Shown one piece after another: positions 8,268 through 16,600 of a DNA stretch of 64,000 bases. The stretch spans positions 8,246,001-8,310,000 of the forward strand of contig NZ_CP107917.1 in NCBI RefSeq assembly GCF_036014175.1. The letters are read 5' to 3'. Numbering within the stretch: the first letter of the stretch is position 1; every line of letters starts with the position of its first letter. Position numbers and translations under genes: made by a program. The notes beneath the pieces are model-generated. The model had not been told where the DNA came from, ran no database searches, and was given only the letters and a program-made list of their open reading frames with translations. Origin of the DNA: Streptomyces sp. NBC_00443 (lineage in GTDB: Bacteria; Actinomycetota; Actinomycetes; Streptomycetales; Streptomycetaceae).

Positions 8268-8300
8268 GCGCGGGGAAACGTGGAGAACTGAAGGAATCCG

Positions 8301-8825
8301 ATGGCTGAGTTCACGGTCAACGCGCATCGCTTCGACCCCTACAAGAACTTCAAGTTCCTCGTCCTGTGGGACGGCCGGACGGTCGCCGGCATCAGCAAGA
8401 TCAGTCCGCTGAAGCGGACGACGGAGGTCGTCAAGCACCGCCACGGCGGCGACCCCTCCTCCCCGCGCAAGTCGCCGGGCCGCTCCGAGTTCGAGGGCAT
8501 CACCCTGGAGCGCGGGGTGACCCACGACCCCGAGTTCGACCGCTGGGCCAACAAGGTCTGGCAGGTCGGCGCGGGCCTCGGCTCCGAGGTCTCGCTCGCC
8601 GACTTCCGCAAGGACATAGTCATCCAGGTCCTCAACGAGGCCGGCCAGGTCGCCGTCTCGCACAAGCTGTACCGGACCTGGCCGAGCGAGTACCAGGTCC
8701 TCGGTGAGCTGGACGCCAACGCCAACGCGGTGGCCATCCAGTCGCTGAAGCTCGAGTGCGAGGGCTGGGAGCGGGACTACGAGGTGCCCGAGCCGGAGGA
8801 GCCCTCGTTCCTCAACCCCGCTTGA
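8301..8825 (+). CDS. CIS inner tube protein (T4 gp19-like)
   Basis: The 174-residue protein matches the T4 gp19/Hcp-like tail-tube family. It has FDPYKNFKFLVLWDGR at the N-terminus and the conserved ITLERGVTHDPEFDRWANKVW strand-turn region in the middle, with a C-terminal ...LKLECEGWERDYEVPEPEEP. Hexamers form the inner tube that is driven into the target and may hold cargo in its lumen. It lies 33 nt after the sheath gene with its own ribosome site (GAAGGA). A single tube gene is present, whereas Afp and PVC carry several. Confidence 0.93.
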   Translation: MAEFTVNAHRFDPYKNFKFLVLWDGRTVAGISKISPLKRTTEVVKHRHGGDPSSPRKSPGRSEFEGITLERGVTHDPEFDRWANKVWQVGAGLGSEVSLADFRKDIVIQVLNEAGQVAVSHKLYRTWPSEYQVLGELDANANAVAIQSLKLECEGWERDYEVPEPEEPSFLNPA

Positions 8826-8851
8826 CCAGCGGGTAGTTGAGGGGGCAAAGA

Positions 8852-9589
8852 ATGGTGATCACGGGGGCGGCCGAACTGCTGGCCACCTGGGAGGCGGGCC
8901 TCGCCGAGGCACCGACGGGGCGCGCGCTGCTGCTGCACCGCACGGCGCGCCCGGACGTCGACGCCGCGACGCTGCCGGTACTGCCGGTGGGGGAGCGCGA
9001 GGCCGACCTGTTCGCACTGCGCCGCGCCCTTTTCGGGGAGCGGATGCAGGTGCGGCTGGGCTGCGCGGCGTGCGGGGAGGACATGGAGTTCGACCTGGAC
9101 GCCGGGGAGTTCGCGCGCTCGCTCGGCGAGCGGGCCCGGCCCCGTGGTTCCGTGGTGCGTGTCCAACAGGACGGCTGGGACGTGGAGTTCCGGCTGCCCG
9201 CGGCCGCCGACCTGACGGCGGCAGCGCGGGCGGCGGACCCGCGCGCCGCCCTCCTCGCGCGGTGCCTCGTCTCGGCGGAGCGCGCCGGGGCGGCCGTACC
9301 CGCCGAAAACCTGCCCGTCCCGGTCCAGCGCCGGATCGCCGAGGCCGTCGAGGCCGCCGACCCCGGCGCCGACGTCACGCTCACCATCGCCTGCCCCGAG
9401 TGCGACGAGGCCACCCGGGCCGAGCTGGACATCGCCTCCTACCTGTGGACCGAACTGGACGCCTGGGCAAGGGACCTGCTGCTCGACGTCCATCTGCTCG
9501 CCACGTCGTACGGCTGGAGCGAGCCGGAGATCATGGCGCTCAGCCCGCTGCGGCGCCGCTACTACCTGGAGCTGTGTGCGGATGTCTGA
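8852..9589 (+). CDS. CIS-associated zinc-ribbon-like protein (T4 baseplate-protein family)
   Basis: A 245-residue protein with two CxxC knuckles, C71-x2-C74 (LGCAACGED) and C181-x2-C184 (ACPECDE), about 107 residues apart. These could bind one zinc ion, although no metal can be shown from sequence. Proteins of this position and pattern belong to the T4 baseplate/chaperone-like family found after tube genes in Streptomyces and related CIS loci. Its role is probably in baseplate assembly. The start at 8852 is 6 nt after GAGGGGG. It overlaps the next gene by 8 nt. Confidence 0.7.
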   Translation: MVITGAAELLATWEAGLAEAPTGRALLLHRTARPDVDAATLPVLPVGEREADLFALRRALFGERMQVRLGCAACGEDMEFDLDAGEFARSLGERARPRGSVVRVQQDGWDVEFRLPAAADLTAAARAADPRAALLARCLVSAERAGAAVPAENLPVPVQRRIAEAVEAADPGADVTLTIACPECDEATRAELDIASYLWTELDAWARDLLLDVHLLATSYGWSEPEIMALSPLRRRYYLELCADV

Positions 9590-10330
9590 CGCGGACGGGG
9601 CGCCGGCTCCCGACTTCCTCGACCGGCTGATCGCCCGGCACGCCCCGGCAGCCGTCGGTCCGCGCCCGGACGTGGTGCGGGTACGTCCCCGGCTGCCCGG
9701 CCCGTTCGAGCGGGTCGAGGCGGTACGGGCCACGGAACCGGAACCGGACGACGGCTCCGGCCTGCTGTGGCCAGCGACCACGCCGACCGCCGTACGTCCG
9801 GGGGAGACACCGGCCACGGCCACGCCCGCCGCGCGGCTGCACACGGAACGGGAGCGGACGTTCGTACGAACCGAACGCGCCCAGGCCGAGCCGGCACCGC
9901 GTCCCGCGCACCGGGCCCTGCCCGATGCGCCGCTCCTGCGTCCCGCAGCGCCGGTCGCGCCCGGTCCCCGGCCCGCGCCGGACGCCGTGCAGCGGGCGGC
10001 GGGCCGTGGGCGTCCGGAGCGGAGCGCATCCCGGACCGCGGCGTCCGCGCCCGTCCCCCGGGCGCGGACGCCGCATCCCCCACCGCGGGTTCCGCGGCCC
10101 TGCGGCCCAGCGCCGCGGACACGGCGGCAGCACGGGACGCCGTACGGCAGGCCGCGGCCCGGCGCCCCGCGCGGACGCCCGAACAGGTGGTGCAGGTGCA
10201 GATCGGGCGGCTGGAAGTGACGGCCGGACCCGCGGTGTCCGGGGGCACACGGCAGCGCACGCCGTCGTCGGCGGAGCGGCCGGGGGCGACCTTGAGCCTG
10301 GCCGACTACCTGGCGCGGGGGCGGGAGTGA
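9582..10330 (+). CDS. Proline/alanine-rich CIS protein, split by an apparent frameshift
   Basis: The N-terminus (MSDADGAPAPDFLDRLIARH, then VRPRLPGPFERVE) is in frame 3. The conserved C-terminus of this CIS family (VVQVQIGRLEVTAG, then LSLADYLARGRE) is in frame 2. The frames would join if one C were restored to the five-C run at 10055-10059, giving PVPPGADAAS. The middle is disordered, rich in Pro, Ala and Arg. Function is unknown; the position between tube/baseplate and cap genes is conserved in CIS loci. Either a sequencing indel or a genuinely broken gene. The start at 9582 overlaps the preceding gene. Confidence 0.65.
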
Positions 10331-10363
10331 CATGACGGACCGAGAAACCGAGGAACCGACTTC

Positions 10364-11215
10364 ATGAGCAACGCACTCGCCATCGCCCATGTCACCCAGG
10401 CCCTGTCCCTGCTGCTCGCGTCCAACGTGGGCTCGGAGTTCGACGAGGCCGTGAAGGTGGAGCCGCGCAAGCCGCCGGCGGAGGCGCCGGACCACCCGAC
10501 CATCAACGTGTTCCTCTACCAGGTCACCCCCAACACGTCGATGCGCAACAACGACCTGCCGACCCGGGCGTCCGACGGCACGCTGGTGAAGCGGCCCGTC
10601 GCAGCCCTGGACCTGCACTACCTGATCAGCGCGTACGGCGACGAGACGACCCTGGTCGGACAGCGGCTGATCGGGTCCGTGGTGCGGACCCTGCACGAGA
10701 TACCGATCCTGCCGAAGGACGTCATCGAGGAGACCGGTCACCTCCCGCACCTGGTGGGCAGCGACCTCGCCGAGGCGGCCCAGCGGGTGCGGTTCACGCC
10801 CACGGTGATGGACGTGGACGAGACGTCGAAGCTGTGGGGGATGCTCCACCAGACGCCGTACTCGCTGTCGGTGGTCTACCAGGCGGTCCTGGTCCTCATC
10901 GACGGGCGTCGGACGCCGGTGCCGGCGAAGCCGGTGGAGCGGACGGACGTACGGGTGCTGCCGTTCGGGGCGCCGGGGGCGCCGGTCCCTCCGGGGGGTG
11001 AGCCGAGTGTGGTTGAGGTTCCGTCAACTACTGCGACACCAACCGCTGTTGACAAGACCGTGTCGGCAGAACCCGGGCTGCCCGTGAGTGGTGCTGCCAA
11101 GAAGACCACGAAGGCCCCGGCCAAGACCGTCGCCAAGGCTCCGGCACGGGCCCGCAAGACCACCCGGGCGGGCAAGCCGCCGCAGCCGGAGCCACGGAAG
11201 GACACGGAGGGCTGA
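10364..11215 (+). CDS. CIS cap/terminator protein (DUF4255, Afp16/Pvc16-like)
   Basis: The 283-residue protein has an N-terminal DUF4255 (Pvc16_N) domain, residues about 1-190. Recognisable are SNALAIAHVTQALSLLL, the INVFLYQVTPNTSMRNNDLPTR segment and LDLHYLISAYGD. The family caps the rear of the tube and stops its growth. It is followed by a tail of about 90 residues, Pro/Thr-rich and then Lys/Ala-rich (AKKTTKAPAKTVAKAPAR), resembling a histone-H1-like basic tail, which is not needed by the fold and may bind nucleic acid or membrane. The next gene is the ATPase, as in Afp and PVC. Confidence 0.9.
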   Translation: MSNALAIAHVTQALSLLLASNVGSEFDEAVKVEPRKPPAEAPDHPTINVFLYQVTPNTSMRNNDLPTRASDGTLVKRPVAALDLHYLISAYGDETTLVGQRLIGSVVRTLHEIPILPKDVIEETGHLPHLVGSDLAEAAQRVRFTPTVMDVDETSKLWGMLHQTPYSLSVVYQAVLVLIDGRRTPVPAKPVERTDVRVLPFGAPGAPVPPGGEPSVVEVPSTTATPTAVDKTVSAEPGLPVSGAAKKTTKAPAKTVAKAPARARKTTRAGKPPQPEPRKDTEG

Positions 11216-11248
11216 GAAGAGATGGGGACGACGGGGGCAGGAGAGCGC

Positions 11249-13318
11249 ATGGGGACTAACGAGGCGGGCACGGCGACCACTTCGGCCGCTTCGGGTTCTT
11301 CGGGAACTTCTGGCGCTTCGGGAACTTCCGGCGCTCCGGGAACTTCTGGTGCTACGGGTACTACTGGCACGGAAGGCGGACCCGACGTGGGCGCGAAGCT
11401 GATCGAGGAGATCAGGCGTGTTCTGTCCCGGATCGACGCCCATGCGGCCGGCGCCGCAGAGGCGACGGACGCGGAGGCCGTCACTTCGACGAGCCCGGCC
11501 CCCCTGGCCGCCCCCGGCACCGCCCCCCTCGACGCCCTCCTCACCTGCTTCGGCCTCACCCCCTTCGAACGCGACCTGATCCTCCTCGCCGCCGCCGACG
11601 AACTGGACCCCACGACGGCCGCCCGCTGTGCCGCGGCCTGCGGCGACCCGCAGCGGGCGTACCCGACTTTCTCGCTCGCCCTGGCCGCGCTCGCCGAGCC
11701 GCACTGGAGCGCACTCACGCCGGTCGCGCCGCTGCGGCGCTGGCGGATCGTCGAGCTCGACGACGAGTCCCGGCTGACGACCTCCCGACTACGCCTCGAC
11801 GAGCGCATCCTGCACTTCCTGTTGGGCTCGCCCTACCTCGACGCCCGCCTGCACGGCCGCCTGCGCCGCACCCCGATGCCGGAACAGCTGCCGCCGTCGT
11901 ACGACGTCGCCGCGAGCCGGGTCGCCGAGGGCTGGACGACCGGGGCGAACCCCGACGCGCCGCTGCTCGTCGAGGTGACCGGCGGTGATCTGCGCAGCCG
12001 TGCCGACATCGCCGCCGCGGCGGCCGCCCGGTCCGGGCTCGGGCTGTACGCGATGGGCGCCGAGGACATCCCGGCCGACCCCGCCGAACGCGACGGGCTT
12101 GCCCGGCTCTGGCAGCGCGAGGCGATCCTGCTGCCCTCCGCGCTGCTCGTCGAGGTCGGCGAGCTGGACCGCGACCAGCGGGCGGCGACCGAGGCGTTCC
12201 TGGCCGGAGCCGCCGTACCGGTCGTCGTCTCCAGCGAGGACCCCCTGCGCACGGACCGCCCGCACGGCGCACGGGTGGCGGTACCCCGCCTCGACGACGA
12301 CGAGCAGACCGACCTCTGGGCCCAGGCCTTCCACCCCGTCGCCGACCTCGACGACGGCGAACTGCGCTCCCTGGTCGCCCAGTTCCAGCTGCCACCGCAC
12401 GTCATCCGGTCCGCCGCCGCGACCGTACGCCGCCGACTGCCGTACGAGGACTCCCTCGACGCCGCCGAACTCGCCTGGCGGGCCGGCATGGAGGAGGCCC
12501 GGATCGGCATGGACGAGCTGGGCCGCCGGATCGAACCGGGGGCCGGCTGGGGCGACCTCGTCCTGCACGATCGGCAGACCAACGTGCTGCGCGAGATCGT
12601 CGCGCATGTACGGCAGCGGCCCACCGTCCACCAGGAGTGGGGCTTCGCGGGCACCCTGCGCCGCGGCCTCGGCGTCACGGCGATGTTCGCGGGCGGCTCC
12701 GGCACGGGCAAGACGCTGGCCGCCGAGGTGATGGCGAAGGAACTCGGCCTCGACCTGTTCATCGTCGACCTCTCCCAGGTGGTCAGCAAGTACATCGGCG
12801 AGACCGAGAAGAACCTCCGCCGGGTCTTCGACGCCGCCGAACGCGGCGGCGCGCTGCTGCTGTTCGACGAGGCCGACGCCCTGTTCGGCAAGCGCAGCGA
12901 GGTCAAGGACAGCCACGACCGGTACGCCAACCTGGAGGTCAGCTACCTGCTGATGCGGATGGAGGCCTACCGCGGCCTCGCCATCCTCACCACCAACATG
13001 AAGAAGGCCCTCGACACCGCCTTCCTGCGCCGCATCCGCTTCGTCGTCGACTTCCCCTTCCCGGCCGAGCACGAGCGCGCCGAGATCTGGCGCCGCGTGC
13101 TCCCGTCCCGGGCCCCGGTCAAGGGCATCGACCCGGGGCTCCTCGCCCAACTCACCGTCGCGGGCGGCTCGATCCGCAACATCGCGCTGTCCGGGGCCTT
13201 CCTCGCGGCCGAGGAGGGCGACCGCCTGCAGATGCGGCACATGCTGGCGGCCGCCCGCACGGAGTACCAGAAGCTGGAGCGCTCGCTGACTCCGGGGGAG
13301 GTGCGGGGATGGGTGTGA
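11249..13318 (+). CDS. CIS AAA+ ATPase (Afp15/Pvc15-like)
   Basis: A 689-residue ATPase. The Walker A motif GGSGTGKT is at residues 482-489, Walker B LLLFDEADALFG at about 535-546, and sensor 1 is ILTTNMKK. The N-terminal half is an all-helical non-catalytic region. The family acts in assembly or cargo loading of extracellular CIS particles. The start at 11249 is chosen for the GGAG five bases upstream; an ATG at 11222 is in frame but poorly spaced. Residues about 12-40 are a low-complexity run of GTSGAx hexapeptides encoded by 18-bp tandem DNA repeats. It overlaps the next gene by 10 nt. Confidence 0.9.
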   Translation: MGTNEAGTATTSAASGSSGTSGASGTSGAPGTSGATGTTGTEGGPDVGAKLIEEIRRVLSRIDAHAAGAAEATDAEAVTSTSPAPLAAPGTAPLDALLTCFGLTPFERDLILLAAADELDPTTAARCAAACGDPQRAYPTFSLALAALAEPHWSALTPVAPLRRWRIVELDDESRLTTSRLRLDERILHFLLGSPYLDARLHGRLRRTPMPEQLPPSYDVAASRVAEGWTTGANPDAPLLVEVTGGDLRSRADIAAAAAARSGLGLYAMGAEDIPADPAERDGLARLWQREAILLPSALLVEVGELDRDQRAATEAFLAGAAVPVVVSSEDPLRTDRPHGARVAVPRLDDDEQTDLWAQAFHPVADLDDGELRSLVAQFQLPPHVIRSAAATVRRRLPYEDSLDAAELAWRAGMEEARIGMDELGRRIEPGAGWGDLVLHDRQTNVLREIVAHVRQRPTVHQEWGFAGTLRRGLGVTAMFAGGSGTGKTLAAEVMAKELGLDLFIVDLSQVVSKYIGETEKNLRRVFDAAERGGALLLFDEADALFGKRSEVKDSHDRYANLEVSYLLMRMEAYRGLAILTTNMKKALDTAFLRRIRFVVDFPFPAEHERAEIWRRVLPSRAPVKGIDPGLLAQLTVAGGSIRNIALSGAFLAAEEGDRLQMRHMLAAARTEYQKLERSLTPGEVRGWV
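11295..11363 (+). repeat. 18-bp tandem repeats in the ATPase N-terminus
   Basis: Three near-identical 18-bp units, ggaacttctggcgcttcg and variants, with degenerate flanking units, encode GTSGAS, GTSGAP and GTSGAT. The region is a likely flexible linker and prone to length change. Confidence 0.75.
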
Positions 13319-13611
13319 ACGGGGAGCCCCGCACGGACAAGGAACCTCGTGCGATCCGCGTCGAGATCGGCGAACTCGCCCTCCACGGCTTCCGCGTGGA
13401 CCCGGAGCGGGTGTCGGACGCCTTCGAACGCGAACTGACCCGCCTGGTCCACGCCCACGGCGTCCCGCTGGCCACGGACGGCGCCCTGACCCTCGAAGCG
13501 CTGTCCGGCCTGCCGCCCCTGCCCGCCGGCCTGTCCGCCCGCCGCCTCGGCCAGCAACTCGCCCGCGCGGTGCACGAAGGGCTCAGCGGCCACGGGGAGG
13601 TGACCCGGTGA
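13309..13611 (+). CDS. Small conserved CIS protein of unknown function
   Basis: A 100-residue acidic protein starting with an ATG that overlaps the ATPase stop, with GGGGGAG upstream. The segment IRVEIGELALHGFRVDPERVSDAFERELTRL recurs in small proteins encoded just before DUF4157 genes in CIS loci. No signal peptide, membrane segment or catalytic motif. It overlaps the giant DUF4157 gene by 4 nt (GTGA), so it is co-translated with it. A role as cargo adaptor or chaperone is a guess from position. Confidence 0.7.
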   Translation: MGVNGEPRTDKEPRAIRVEIGELALHGFRVDPERVSDAFERELTRLVHAHGVPLATDGALTLEALSGLPPLPAGLSARRLGQQLARAVHEGLSGHGEVTR

Positions 13612-16600
13612 CCTCCCCGTCCCAGGACGCCCATGCCGAGCAGGCCGCCGAACAGCGCCGCCGCAAGCGCAAGGAGCGCGCCGCCAAGTCCCGTACGCCC
13701 GAGCCGAAGGACATCGTCAGCGGCGCCGGGCAGCCTCTCGACCCCGGTGTACGGCGGGAGTTGGAGGAACGGCTCGGGCACGACCTGAGCCGCGTGCGGC
13801 TGCACACCGGCCGTGACGCCGGGCAGCTGACCGAGTTGCTCGGCGCGGACGCGGTGGCCGTGGGCCAGGACGTCTTCTTCCGCGAGGGCACCTTCAAGCC
13901 GGGCACGGACGAGGGCCGCCGCCTTCTCGCCCACGAGCTTCTGCACACCGTGCAGAACCCGCACGGTCTCGGGGCGCTGCGTGCGGGGCGGGAGCTGGGG
14001 GCGGTGAGCGTGCCGCAGCAGGCGATCGAGCGGGAGGCGGAGGCGGCGGCGCAGCAGCTCGTGTCCGGGCAGGACCACGATCCGCAGACTCCGGAGGTGG
14101 AGGTCGGCCAGGCGACGCCGGGGTGGCTGCGCTACGCGACCGTGGACGCGGACCGGCGCCGGATGCAGGAGCTGGACCCTGCGACGGTGGTCGATCGCTT
14201 GGCCAACACCGTCCTGCGGTCGCTGCGCGGTGACCCGGAGGACCGGTCGGGCAGGGCACGGCTGCACTTGGCGCGGATGTCTGCGCAGGTACAGGACGTC
14301 GTCCTCGACCGGCTGGAGACCCGAGTGCCCGCGCCGGTGCTCGACCGGCTGCTGGCGGATGTCGAGGAGCTGGAGCAGGCGGGGCCCTTGCCGCTGGATG
14401 CCGCGGCGGCGCCCTTGGCCGTGCCCGGCGCTGCGGACGAGGTCGCGCAGGAGCGCCGACGCGACGAGACCGCCGAGGAAGGCCCGGACGCGCGCGAGCA
14501 GCAGGAGGGCGCCGAGGGCAGGCGCGGGGAGGACGAGCAGGAGGAGCCCGGCGAGGGCGGTGTCCAGCCCGGGACCGAGGGCCGTGCGGGAGGCGCCGGC
14601 GACGGGAAGGGGAGCACGTCCCCCGAGGATGCCGCCGTGCAGGACAAGGAGGAGGCTGGGGCGCGGGACCAGGATCGGTCCCAGTCCCAGCAGGCGGACA
14701 AGGACGCGTCCGCCGGCGAGGAGAAGAACGCCTCCGCGCAGGACGAGCAGCAGAAGGCCGCGGACGACGGCACGAAAGAGGACGAGGCGAAGAAGGACGC
14801 CGCCGAGGAGGACCGCGAAGAGGCCGGAGGCCAGGAGGAAGCCCCGCCGGAGCCGGAACAGCAAGCGGGCGAGCAGCAGGCACACCAGGACGAGGGCCCG
14901 GCGGTCGCCTCGAGCGCCGCGGCCGCCCCGATGCCGGTCGACAGGAGTGGCGCCGAGCCCGGCGAGAGGTCCCGTACCGGCGGCGACGCCGGGCCGCTTC
15001 GCCCGGGGGGCGATCCGGAGAATGAACAGGACGCGGACGACGAGCCGTTGGGGCTCGACTCGGAGCAGACCGAGCAGGAGCCGACCGCCGACGAGGACAC
15101 CTCCGAGGCGGCCCGCGGCAACGAACCCGTCCCCGACGTCGACCTCGTCGGCTACACGGATGCGGCCAGAAACCCGGGCCTTGTCGAGGAACGGAGGAAG
15201 GGCACCGCCCCCCGGCCGTCCCTGCCGTCCACGGACGCCGGACCGGTGCCTGACGAGGCCGAACCCGTCGGCCCGGAGGAGACACCGGCACGTTCCGGGG
15301 CGGACGACGGGTCCCAAGGGCTCGCCGACCAGGACCTCTTTGCCGGAGCGTCCTCTGAGCAGGACGTCGGGCCGGACGGCGGCGGGTCGACCTCCGGCAT
15401 CGGCGCCGACGGGTCCGGGCTCAGCACAGCGTCCTCTGCAGGGGGCATCGGCGACACATTGCAGGCGGAACAGCGTACGGAGGACGCTGCGGCCCGTCGG
15501 CGGGACGACGAGGCCCGTACCGCCGATGGCGCGGGCCCCGGTGGGACCCCGCCGACAGGTGAGCCGGCCGGACCCGAGCGACTGGCCAAGGCGGACGAGG
15601 ACGCCCGCACGCAGGACGCGGGTTCGTCCCAGGCGTCGGGTAAGGCGGTGGCGGGCGGCAGCAAGTCCGAAGACTCCTCGAAACAGGGATCCCAGGCGGC
15701 GGGTACCCCGGCAAAGGGCGAGAGCGCCCCGGCGAAGAGCGCGACGGAGCCGGGTGCCGGAACGGACAAGGAGGCCGCGAAGCCGGCCGACAAGGGCGAG
15801 GACAAGGCGGGCGGCACCGGCACCGGCACTGGCACTGGCACCGGTGCAGATAGCGGAACGGGCAGCCCGGACACTCCTGGCACCACGCCGACCCCGACTC
15901 CCGACGACCGGGAAGTCACCGACGGCAACGGGGATGCCACCGCACCCGGACCGGAGACCGGCCCGGACAAGGTCTCCACACCGGGACCGGAATCCGCTCC
16001 GCGACTTGCGCCGGGCAATGGCCCCTCACCCATGTCCGCTGCGGAGGCGAAGACCAACACCCCCAAGGCTGGGGGATCTTCGGGTTCCGGGGGAGGGGCT
16101 TCCGCCGCCCGGCCGAAGTCATCCGGCAGCAAGCGCCAGGCCGCACGGCAGGTCGCGCGAAACGCCCGCCGAACCCCGGGCGGCGGGGGCGGCGGAGGCC
16201 GCTCGTCCACGGCTCCGGCCCCGGCAAGGGGCGGCCGTGGACGCGGGGGTGCATCGGCCCCGGCGAAGTCCAAGAAGGAAACCGCCGCACCGGATGTCTC
16301 GAACGCCACGCCCGAGGCGGGACTCGCCACGGCCGCCGGCCTGAAGCCGCATCAGATGCTTGACACGCTCAAGGGCGTGAACGGATCTGTCGGCCGCTCG
16401 GTCGACAAGGAGCGTTCGGCACTGCGTAAGGCGCCGCCGAAGGAACAGCGCCCTTCCGGCTCGCCGCGCACGGTGCCGGGCGGCCCGACGTCGGCGGCTC
16501 CGGGCACGTACACCAATGCCAAGGTGGCCCGGACCGACGCCGCACCGGGCAAGACGCCCGAGATCGCCGGTGACCAGAAGCCGGAAGGCGAGGTACCGGG

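Noticed and set aside
6219..8663. Minus-strand open frame of 814 codons opposite sheath and tube genes
   Set aside because: It is the antisense of two well-supported CIS genes; its Asp/Gly/Arg/Val-rich composition is typical of high-GC shadow frames.
10055..10062. Programmed -1 frameshifting in the Pro/Ala-rich gene
   Set aside because: The C run does not form a full slippery heptamer in the reading frame and no strong downstream structure was evident; a lost base is simpler.
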